Assembly (NCBI RefSeq): GCF_001758785.1
Contig: NZ_LROM01000092.1
Coordinates: forward strand, 1-64,000
Length of the DNA stretch: 64,000 nt
Origin: Duganella phyllosphaerae
Lineage (GTDB): Bacteria; Pseudomonadota; Gammaproteobacteria; Burkholderiales; Burkholderiaceae_D
Direction of reading: 5' to 3'
In this document: positions 1 to 5,360 of the stretch, in pieces
Layout of the letters: each line of letters opens with the position of its first letter
How positions within the stretch are numbered: position 1 is the first letter of the stretch
Notes under the pieces: model-generated
The model's input: the letters and a program-made list of their open reading frames with translations, nothing else
The model's database searches: none
Told to the model about the DNA's origin: nothing
Position numbers and translations under genes: made by a program

Positions 1-27
1 TCGCACATAGGGTGATAAAGCGAACTT

Positions 28-57
28 CCGCTTTGGGGCGGCTCCGGCCCAGGGTAA
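28..57 (+). repeat. Degenerate copy of the cassette-junction hairpin repeat
   Basis: It contains CCGCTTTGGGGCGG, which also occurs in the element after the last cassette (3529-3559). It therefore looks like a diverged long form of the junction repeat, with CCGCTTT pairing imperfectly with a downstream CGG-rich arm. It precedes two half-type repeats at 114 and 149, suggesting that an older cassette lay upstream. Confidence 0.4.
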
Positions 58-113
58 CAATTTGTGAGCTTTGCAGGAGGGCAAGCTGCTATCCTGAACG
101 CCATGGGCCGGTA

Positions 114-132
114 CCGGCCACAAGCAGCCGTT
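114..132 (+). repeat. Cassette-junction repeat, copy 1
   Basis: CCGGCCACAAGCAGCCGTT is one base from the consensus CCGGCCAAAAGCAGCCGTT seen at almost every ORF junction between 1 and 3570. It lies 35 bp before a second copy with no ORF between them, which is compatible with loss of a cassette. Confidence 0.6.
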
Positions 133-148
133 CGCCCTACGGCTACAA

Positions 149-168
149 CCGGCCAAAAGCAGCCGGTC
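149..168 (+). repeat. Cassette-junction repeat, copy 2
   Basis: CCGGCCAAAAGCAGCCGGTC begins the unit that is duplicated at 2570. It is immediately followed by the leader and start of the first small ORF. Confidence 0.65.
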
Positions 169-194
169 AAAGATAGCGATGAGTTAAGACGAAA

Positions 195-503
195 ATGAAA
201 AATATTCAGATTTTTGATGGTGCGGACAATTCGGTTTACGACATCTTCGCTGCAACCGATGAAGAGTTCGCTCTCATTTTCTCCCCGGGTACGGACGTGG
301 CGTTTATAGATGAAATATACGAGCAGCAGTCTGCTGAGGTTCTGGACGCTATCTTCACAGCCATATGGCAACGTCGAGTACCCAAGAGTCAAGTGGCGGG
401 AATTCAGGGAATTCTCTTTTACGAAAACGAGCACAAGAAAGTCTATTACCCTACTCGTCGCGATGAGGAAGCCGTCAATCCGGATGGCTCCAAGTTGCGA
501 TGA
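195..503 (+). CDS. Small conserved cassette protein of unknown function (copy 1)
   Basis: This is a 102-residue soluble acidic protein with no signal peptide or membrane segment. Its C-terminus is YYPTRRDEEAVNPDGSKLR; I recall similar small proteins with this kind of ending in proteobacterial accessory regions, but no function is known to me. It is almost identical to the product of 2616-2924, with six substitutions (P31A, I41V, V67A, A68V, Q71H, L74I, numbering approximate). It sits between two copies of the junction repeat. Its position among immunity-like cassettes suggests an antitoxin or immunity role, which is inference only. Confidence 0.75.
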   Translation: MKNIQIFDGADNSVYDIFAATDEEFALIFSPGTDVAFIDEIYEQQSAEVLDAIFTAIWQRRVPKSQVAGIQGILFYENEHKKVYYPTRRDEEAVNPDGSKLR

Positions 504-528
504 GATGATGCTCAATGTACGGCACAAA

Positions 529-548
529 CCGGCCAAGAGCTGCCGCTT
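529..548 (+). repeat. Cassette-junction repeat, copy 3
   Basis: ACCGGCCAAGAGCTGCCGCTT lies between the stop of the ORF at 503 and the start of the next at 576. It matches the consensus apart from A-to-G and A-to-T changes in the centre. Confidence 0.6.
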
Positions 549-575
549 ATCTATCTGCCTTTGACTTTGGAAAAT

Positions 576-932
576 ATGGAATTTCAGGAATTAGTTCAAG
601 AGGCGGCAAAAAGAATGCTCACACTCGATGATATCGCTCTTTATTGCGCAGCATCAAAGCTGCCGATGGGTGAACGACTAGATGGGTGTGCTCTTGAGCT
701 AGCTAGGCAGTATGCTGCTGGCCGTGTAGACTTTGAGGCCGGTGATAACCTGGTAAACGTATTATTCGGATTCGCTTCACAACATGTGGAGATTCCGGAC
801 TTACTATTCGCGGTATTTTTGGCTTTCGATGCAGGTGAGTTCTACCCCGATGAGATACGCTCGCCATCACCGGAAGAACGCTTCACTCGGCCCCAAATTA
901 ACGCGGCTCTGGCGGAGTACGACAGAGCATAA
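576..932 (+). CDS. Small acidic cassette protein, unknown function
   Basis: This is a 118-residue protein beginning MEFQELVQEAAKRML, rich in Asp and Glu and mainly helical by eye. I chose the ATG at 576, preceded by TTTGGA, over an in-frame TTG at 561 that has no ribosome binding site. There is no signal peptide or transmembrane segment. I do not recognise the family. It is the second cassette in the repeat-delimited array and has lower GC than the genes after 4 kb. An immunity-like role is conjecture from context. Confidence 0.65.
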   Translation: MEFQELVQEAAKRMLTLDDIALYCAASKLPMGERLDGCALELARQYAAGRVDFEAGDNLVNVLFGFASQHVEIPDLLFAVFLAFDAGEFYPDEIRSPSPEERFTRPQINAALAEYDRA

Positions 933-947
933 ATTGAGCGGCTCATT

Positions 948-966
948 CCGGCCAGGAGCAGTCGTT
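948..966 (+). repeat. Cassette-junction repeat, copy 4
   Basis: CCGGCCAGGAGCAGTCGTT separates the ORFs ending at 932 and starting at 981. The AGGAG of the following ribosome binding site lies only a few bases beyond it. Confidence 0.6.
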
Positions 967-980
967 ACCGAGGAGACCAA

Positions 981-1274
981 ATGCTTAGCGATGTAGAGTG
1001 TCGTGGGCTTGCCCAGCAGTATTTGCTTCAGTTAGCACAACAATGGGGGGAGAAGCTAGTCTTGCTGCCTTCTTCATTGGAGACATCAGCGACTTTCGCT
1101 TTTTTCTATAACTCGGCGGATTTCGTAGCCACTGGTAACTACATATATGCGTTAGGTGGAAATGCCCCACTTATGGTGAGCAAGTTGACTGGGGAGATTA
1201 AAGAAGCAGGGACTGCTCTTCCTACCGAGCACTATGTTCGTGAGTTTGAGAACATGCGTGGAAGGTCGGCTTAA
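981..1274 (+). CDS. Probable Imm35/YrhB-family immunity protein
   Basis: The protein has 97 residues, with an AGGAG ribosome binding site 5 bases before the ATG. The C-terminal half reads ALGGNAPLMVSKLTGEI, then GTALPTEHYVREFE. This matches the pattern I know from Imm35/YrhB immunity proteins: a Gly-rich GN-P-hydrophobic strand, a K/R-x-T/D-G-x-I turn, then GTA-P-E-Y. Such proteins neutralise polymorphic toxins. No cognate toxin is visible next to it, so this looks like an orphan. Family assignment is by eye and a profile search is needed. Confidence 0.65.
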   Translation: MLSDVECRGLAQQYLLQLAQQWGEKLVLLPSSLETSATFAFFYNSADFVATGNYIYALGGNAPLMVSKLTGEIKEAGTALPTEHYVREFENMRGRSA

Positions 1275-1350
1275 GGGAAACAACGGCGTGTCGGGGCAGA
1301 CCATGATTTATCGCAACGACAGCATGCTATGCTGGCGCGACCGGCCGAGA

Positions 1351-1369
1351 ACGGCCAGGAGCAGACGTT
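1351..1369 (+). repeat. Cassette-junction repeat, copy 5
   Basis: ACGGCCAGGAGCAGACGTT follows a partial copy (ACCGGCCGAGA at 1340-1350), giving two half-sites in tandem between the ORFs ending at 1274 and starting at 1408. Confidence 0.6.
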
Positions 1370-1407
1370 GAAATTAACAATTGGTTGCCTAGAGCATCGG
1401 AGTTAAA

Positions 1408-1668
1408 TTGGAAAAATTCGAACCTCAGTCACCAAGGCGACGATACTTCGAGCGGATCAGAAAATGGGTAGTGCTTATATCGAGTTCGCTGAGTGCATCC
1501 TTTTTTTGGGGGACGGTTCTTGCCGCAATTGCTAAATGGAAATTTGAAATAAGGCGCGAGGATGCGCTGCTTTTTATTGCATTACCGACAATCGCAATCT
1601 TTCTATTTTATTTTTACTTCAATAGGCATAAGCTTGCGCGTGCTTTTGGCTTCGACAGTGATATTTAG
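1408..1668 (+). CDS. Small two-TM membrane cassette protein, unknown function
   Basis: This is an 86-residue protein with a basic N-terminus (PRRRYFERIRKW) and two hydrophobic segments at about 21-42 and 53-70. It appears to start at TTG 1408, with CGGAG 5 bases upstream; I see no usable ATG. The small size and membrane hairpin resemble immunity proteins against pore-forming or periplasmic toxins, but that is only an analogy. I recognise no family. Confidence 0.6.
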   Translation: MEKFEPQSPRRRYFERIRKWVVLISSSLSASFFWGTVLAAIAKWKFEIRREDALLFIALPTIAIFLFYFYFNRHKLARAFGFDSDI

Positions 1669-1713
1669 CCAAATACCCGTAATGGGGTGGTAAGCGTCAA
1701 CAATGGCAACAAG

Positions 1714-1751
1714 CGACCAAAAGCTTCCGCTTTCGGCCAAAAGCTGCCGTT
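1714..1751 (+). repeat. Cassette-junction repeat, copy 6 (double, hairpin-like)
   Basis: Two half-sites occur in tandem: CGACCAAAAGCTTCCGCTTT and CGGCCAAAAGCTGCCGTT. The central part, CCGCTTT then CGGCC then AAAAGC, can fold into an imperfect hairpin with CGGCC at the tip. This gives the clearest view of what the full-length element may look like. Confidence 0.6.
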
Positions 1752-1769
1752 AAAATTTGAGAGAGCATC

Positions 1770-2006
1770 TTGAAGAAAATCGAGCTACTCAAGCTCCTTT
1801 CCAAGTATGAGGACCAAGATGAGATTTTGGTCGAGAGCGCGGATGGCGGCTTCGATAGTCCTACCATCTACATCTCAGCAGTCCGAGCTAGACTGGGAAG
1901 AGACTATGCTACTGGTTCAAGCTCGGAGTATGTAAACGATACTACCGGGCCCGGCTCGGGCGCAGTCATACTGGGCACTCCAGTCGGCTTCATCAGACTA
2001 CGGTAG
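1770..2006 (+). CDS. Small cassette protein, unknown function
   Basis: This is a 78-residue protein starting at TTG 1770 after a GAGAG ribosome binding site. The N-terminal helix (KKIELLKLLSKYEDQDEILV) is followed by a Gly/Ser-rich part ending GAVILGTPVGFIRLR. There is no signal peptide or membrane span. I do not recognise the family. It is the fifth ORF of the array and the second that appears to use TTG. Confidence 0.55.
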   Translation: MKKIELLKLLSKYEDQDEILVESADGGFDSPTIYISAVRARLGRDYATGSSSEYVNDTTGPGSGAVILGTPVGFIRLR

Positions 2007-2025
2007 CAGAGGCGAGGGCCGCGTT

Positions 2026-2043
2026 CGGCCAAGAGCAGACGTC
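2026..2043 (+). repeat. Cassette-junction repeat, copy 7
   Basis: CGGCCAAGAGCAGACGTC lies between the stop at 2006 and the ATG at 2072. It keeps the CGGCCAAGAGCAGAC core. Confidence 0.6.
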
Positions 2044-2071
2044 TTTATTAATTGAACTGAGTTACTTACCG

Positions 2072-2563
2072 ATGAATTCAGATGCGTACAGATTCACGAT
2101 TGACCGCCAGCTCGATGCAGGAGAGTTCGACCGTTTGCGGACCGAGAACCTGCCGAGTTTACTCGCGCTGAATGCTCGATATACCCCTCACGTTGACGTA
2201 GCCAACGCTTTTCCAGTTACTCCAATCTATGTGGATTTTCTGAGAACTCGGTGGCGTCAGGACAAAGAATTTGGCCGCGCGACAGATGACGTGGCGATAT
2301 CGGGCTTAGGTTTTGCGTTCGGACTGCTTCTCGGTGCGTGCACTCAATTGAAATGGTGCATCGCAAGCGATGCAGACGGAACATTTTTGACTATGGCACG
2401 GGCAGAAACTGCTGACTACCACTTGGTTTCCGTGCCGCCTTTCAGCTACGTGGAAAAGCGCCAGCAGGTCGAAAATGCAGAGGTGTTCCGCCACTTTTTT
2501 GAACAGATGTCGGCGGACCTTATTGGCTTCGTGCGTCCAAAAAACTGGCTGCTTGAGGACTAG
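2072..2563 (+). CDS. Cassette protein, possibly DUF3806-like
   Basis: This is a 163-residue soluble protein. The segment GLGFAFGLLLGACTQLKWCIASDADGTFLTMAR (about 77-109) has the order hydrophobic helix, W, D-x-D-G that I associate with DUF3806-type proteins, which often sit near toxin/immunity loci. The match is weak. It is the largest central cassette, starts with ATG 2072, and is followed seven bases after the stop by the repeat that begins the duplicated cassette. Confidence 0.6.
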   Translation: MNSDAYRFTIDRQLDAGEFDRLRTENLPSLLALNARYTPHVDVANAFPVTPIYVDFLRTRWRQDKEFGRATDDVAISGLGFAFGLLLGACTQLKWCIASDADGTFLTMARAETADYHLVSVPPFSYVEKRQQVENAEVFRHFFEQMSADLIGFVRPKNWLLED

Positions 2564-2569
2564 CCGTTA

Positions 2570-2589
2570 ACGGCCAAAAGCAGCCGGTC
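2570..2589 (+). repeat. Cassette-junction repeat, copy 8
   Basis: ACGGCCAAAAGCAGCCGGTC is identical in its core to copy 2 (149-168). It marks the left end of the second copy of the duplicated cassette. Confidence 0.65.
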
Positions 2590-2615
2590 AAAGATAGCGA
2601 TGAGTTAAGACGAAA

Positions 2616-2924
2616 ATGAAAAATATTCAGATTTTTGATGGTGCGGACAATTCGGTTTACGATATCTTCGCTGCAACCGATGAAGAGTTCGCTCTCATTT
2701 TCTCCGCAGGTACGGACGTGGCATTTATAGATGAAGTATACGAGCAGCAGTCTGCTGAGGTTCTGGACGCTATCTTCACAGCCATATGGCAACGTCGAGT
2801 ACCCAAGAGTCAAGCGGTGGGAATTCACGGAATTATCTTCTACGAAAACGAGCACAAGAAAGTCTATTACCCTACTCGTCGCGATGAAGAAGCCGTCAAT
2901 CCGGATGGCTCCAAGCTGCGATGA
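2616..2924 (+). CDS. Small conserved cassette protein of unknown function (copy 2)
   Basis: This 102-residue near-twin of the product of 195-503 shares its leader sequence. The six substitutions are conservative or clustered around residues 67-74 (QAVGIHGII versus QVAGIQGIL), so both copies look intact and under constraint. The small divergence cluster could reflect specificity variation if these bind a partner. No function is known to me. Confidence 0.75.
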   Translation: MKNIQIFDGADNSVYDIFAATDEEFALIFSAGTDVAFIDEVYEQQSAEVLDAIFTAIWQRRVPKSQAVGIHGIIFYENEHKKVYYPTRRDEEAVNPDGSKLR

Positions 2925-2949
2925 GATGATGCTCAATGAACGGCGCAGA

Positions 2950-2967
2950 CCGGCCAGGAGCGGACGC
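2950..2967 (+). repeat. Cassette-junction repeat, copy 9
   Basis: CCGGCCAGGAGCGGACGC lies between the second copy of the duplicated ORF and the ORF starting at 2994. Confidence 0.6.
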
Positions 2968-2993
2968 TAGCTCACTTTTCCAGACAGGGGCGT

Positions 2994-3506
2994 ATGTTTT
3001 CGACTTTAACGCTGCGCAGCTACTTTGTAATTACACTTGCGCTTTTACTTGCACTTCCACCGCTTTTGCTGATTGCTGGAAAAGCTGGTACGCCCGAGGA
3101 CTTGCTCGCTGCCAGGGAAGCGGTTGTTCGTTATCAGCTGACAAGTAGTGAGTTTGCACTTGCAGATGGTGTCGATACCTTCTGTGTTGAATTTATTGAT
3201 ACTGCCGCAGAAACCAGATCGGACCCGCCGCAGGAATTGATCCAACGTCTTAACGATGGGCGTCATAAAGTACGAAAGGGGTCCGACTGTGATTACAACG
3301 GAGGGTACGGTGTTGTTGTGAAGGGTTCGAATAGCCCTGGGTTAGCGCTGTGGGTAGAAGGCGTGACTTGGAAAACCGATACAAGTATGGTTATTACAGG
3401 CAGATATATTCGTGGCGCGGAAAATGGATCGGGCCACGTATACCAGCTAGAAAAGCGCGGCGGCAAATGGCTAGTCATCGAAGAAAGGTTGACATGGGTT
3501 TCATAA
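2994..3506 (+). CDS. Membrane-anchored cassette protein, unknown function
   Basis: This is a 170-residue protein with an AGGGG ribosome binding site before ATG 2994. An N-terminal hydrophobic segment (about 10-28, YFVITLALLLALPPLLLIA) is followed by a soluble domain ending YQLEKRGGKWLVIEERLTW. That ending is a strand pattern common in NTF2-like or lipocalin-like small domains. It probably faces the periplasm. It is the last cassette of the array and is followed by the longest form of the junction repeat. Function unknown. Confidence 0.65.
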   Translation: MFSTLTLRSYFVITLALLLALPPLLLIAGKAGTPEDLLAAREAVVRYQLTSSEFALADGVDTFCVEFIDTAAETRSDPPQELIQRLNDGRHKVRKGSDCDYNGGYGVVVKGSNSPGLALWVEGVTWKTDTSMVITGRYIRGAENGSGHVYQLEKRGGKWLVIEERLTWVS

Positions 3507-3528
3507 GATCACTGCCTTTTGTTGGGGA

Positions 3529-3559
3529 TGTCCGCTTTGGGGCGGAAGCGGCCGGTCGC
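3529..3559 (+). repeat. Terminal long-form cassette repeat (hairpin)
   Basis: Here CCGCTTT and GAAGCGG form a stem around a GGGGCG tip, followed by CCGGTC. This hairpin form closes the array on its right side and resembles the degenerate element at 28-57, so long-form elements appear to flank the whole array. Confidence 0.5.
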
Positions 3560-3635
3560 AACAGAAATTCAGCACCTTAAAAAAATAAAGCCAGAGTCCA
3601 GTATTAATTCTGTGTGCAAATCGCCGGTGGACTCT

Positions 3636-3691
3636 GAATGCTAAACCGTGGTGTGCATGCAATGCTAAACGGTGGCGTTTTGAATGCTAAC
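3636..3691 (+). repeat. Three direct repeats of GAATGCTAAAC
   Basis: Copies are GAATGCTAAAC at 3636, CAATGCTAAAC at 3660 and GAATGCTAAC at 3682, spaced 24 and 22 bases. Multiple short repeats near an end are typical of IS21-family termini, so this may be the remnant of an element end. No transposase is present and the assignment is weak. Confidence 0.4.
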
Positions 3692-3940
3692 AATCACTTC
3701 CGCATCGCCGGGGTACTTTTCAGGGTAACTTGAAAAATACGCACCCGGAAAATTGGCTTAACTTATTGATTCTAAAGGAATCTGTAAGATGAGTTCAATT
3801 GACGCCGTCTCCACCAAAAAACACTTTAATTCAAGGAGTTATGAAAATTAGGTGGTCAGTGAATGGGGTTTTCTGGGCAGTTAGGGCATCGGAATGACAA
3901 CATAATGACATCATCGTTTTCAGGTACTTGAAGACTCGGT

Positions 3941-3978
3941 AAAAGAAAAGGCCCGCCAACAAGCGGGCCTTTTCTTTT
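3941..3978. terminator. Strong bidirectional rho-independent terminator
   Basis: A 16-bp perfect stem AAAAGAAAAGGCCCGC / GCGGGCCTTTTCTTTT closes a CAACAA loop, with A- and T-runs on both sides. No gene ends nearby on either strand, so the gene it once served may have been lost. Confidence 0.85.
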
Positions 3979-4246
3979 GGAGAGCAACTCCGCTCGCGCT
4001 CGACCGATGACTTGCGGCCCAACTGCCGGCTGCCATACCGTCGCGCAATCATCCCCCTCCTTATCGCCGATCTGCCTAGCCGCTCGAGTAGCAACATGCC
4101 GCTACCGGCAACTCCGCCGTTCGATCGACAGTGCTCCCTAACCACTACCTCCTGCCTGGTACATGGCTGGACGGCATCAAGAAATTTGGTCATAATATTT
4201 TTCAAACAGGCCAATGCCTTATCTTTCATCCGAGGTTCTGCACATC

Positions 4247-5098
4247 ATGTCGAGCATTGCTGTCACCGATCTCTCTGTATCTGGGCACATCGACAGCGTC
4301 TCGCGCCCCGTTGTGGCCTTGAGCGCAACATCGGTAGCAAAGGACTGGGAACATGCGAGGCATCGGCACCGCAAGGCGCAACTGATTTACTCCGCGCGCG
4401 GCATCCTCACCTGCGAAATCGAAGACGGCGTCTGGATCGTGCCGCCGCAGTGCGCGATATGGATACCTGGAGAGGTGGTCCACTCGTCACGCGGGGCGGG
4501 TGAAACGGAATGCTATTGCCTGTTTGTCGAGCCTGACGCCGCACCGGACCTTCCCAAAAACTGTTGCACTATTTCGGTATCGCCATTGCTGCGCGAGTTG
4601 CTGCTGAAGGCGGCCGGTGTTCCCGAGTTATACACGCTGGGAGGGCGGGAGGAGCGGCTGCTTGCGACTTTGCTCGATGAATTGGTGGCGGCGCCGGTGG
4701 AAGACCTGCATCTGCCCATGCCGCGCGACCCCCGATTGCGCCGCCTCGCAGAAATGATGCTGGCCGACCCAACGGACAAAACCTCGAAGGCCGATTGGGC
4801 GACCCGCATCGGCATGAGCGAGCGAAGCATGAGCCGTCTGCTGTTGCACGAAATCGGCATGAGCTTCGGGCGCTGGCGTCGGCAACTGCATGTGATTCTT
4901 GCGCTTCAACGTTTGACCAAGGGTGACAGCGTCCAAACGGTGGCGTTGGAACTGGGGTATGAAAACGCCAGTGGGTTCGTCACCATGTTCCGCAAGGCGG
5001 TGGGCAAGCCCCCGGCACGCTACCTCTCGGATCGCACGAGCGGCGCGGAGCTTGCTCCCGTGCCCGGCATCCTGCTCCCCGACGGCATCTCAATCTGA
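4247..5098 (+). CDS. AraC-family transcriptional regulator
   Basis: This is a 283-residue regulator. The N-terminal cupin-like ligand domain contains HRHRKAQLIYSARG and a PP-x-x-AIWIPGEVVHSS strand pair. The C-terminal domain carries two helix-turn-helix motifs (around ADWATRIGMSERSMSRLLLHEIGMSF and DSVQTVALELGYENASGFVTMFRKAVGKPPARY), the classic AraC signature. I prefer ATG 4247 (GAGG upstream); ATG 4214 is an alternative adding 11 residues. It lies 261 bp upstream of a siderophore-type receptor in the same direction, so it may activate iron-acquisition genes in response to a siderophore. That is inference. Confidence 0.88.
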   Translation: MSSIAVTDLSVSGHIDSVSRPVVALSATSVAKDWEHARHRHRKAQLIYSARGILTCEIEDGVWIVPPQCAIWIPGEVVHSSRGAGETECYCLFVEPDAAPDLPKNCCTISVSPLLRELLLKAAGVPELYTLGGREERLLATLLDELVAAPVEDLHLPMPRDPRLRRLAEMMLADPTDKTSKADWATRIGMSERSMSRLLLHEIGMSFGRWRRQLHVILALQRLTKGDSVQTVALELGYENASGFVTMFRKAVGKPPARYLSDRTSGAELAPVPGILLPDGISI

Positions 5099-5324
5099 CT
5101 GTGGCAGGCGGTCTTGCCCCGAGACCGCCGACAGCGGTCTCCCGCCCTCTGTCCTATCAGGCACGCCGGTCTGGCGCAGCCGGTCCACGTTGGCAACCGG
5201 CCGCGTTGTAACATCAGGCCAAAGCATTACTCAATACGGCCAGATTGCTTGAACTGAGCGCGGTTGGCCTGAATGAATAACAATCTGTCCTGATTTCACT
5301 ATTTCCTCAGCTTCTCCGCATCGT

Positions 5325-5360
5325 TAAATAAGACATCTAAATGAAAATGAGTCTTATTTA
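5325..5360 (+). promoter_or_regulatory. Fur box within a perfect inverted repeat before the TonB receptor
   Basis: At 5339-5359 the sequence AAATGAAAATGA-GTCTTATTT matches 18 of 21 positions of the Fur-type palindrome AAATGAGAATGA-TTCTCATTT (my hand alignment). In addition TAAATAAGAC (5325-5334) and GTCTTATTTA (5351-5360) form a perfect 10-bp inverted repeat. Iron-dependent repression by Fur of the following receptor is the natural reading. The box abuts the annotated ATG at 5360. Confidence 0.75.

Larger units (their letters stand above)
149..540 (+). repeat. Duplicated cassette unit, first copy
   Basis: The segment from the repeat at 149 through the ORF 195-503 to the next junction repeat is nearly identical to 2570-2962. 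Identity covers the 26-base leader after the repeat, the coding region and the bases just after the stop. Both ends of the duplication fall in junction repeats, so the repeated unit is exactly one cassette. Confidence 0.8.
2570..2962 (+). repeat. Duplicated cassette unit, second copy
   Basis: This is the second copy of the unit at 149-540. The sequence outside it differs on both sides, so the duplicated piece is bounded by the junction repeats. Confidence 0.8.
3560..4246. other. Non-coding stretch between cassette array and AraC gene
   Basis: I see no supportable gene. The stretch holds three short direct repeats (3636-3691), two tiny unsupported reading frames near 3789 and 3841, and a strong bidirectional hairpin at 3941-3978. 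It then continues without signal to the regulator. It looks like a scar where the accessory array abuts core DNA. Confidence 0.6.

Noticed and set aside
1..3570. Classical integron cassette array (attC sites)
   Set aside because: The junction repeats lack a consistent RYYYAAC/GTRRRRY core pair and no integrase gene is visible; resemblance is only in layout.
1..3570. CRISPR array
   Set aside because: Repeats are too short, irregularly spaced and separated by whole ORFs.
3789..3897. Two tiny ORFs (20 and 18 codons) with ribosome-site-like sequences
   Set aside because: No conservation evidence, atypical spacing for the second, and they lie in what looks like scar sequence.
3860..3980. tRNA gene upstream of the terminator at 3941
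   Set aside because: No T-loop GGTTCRA motif, no cloverleaf arms and no matching acceptor stem.
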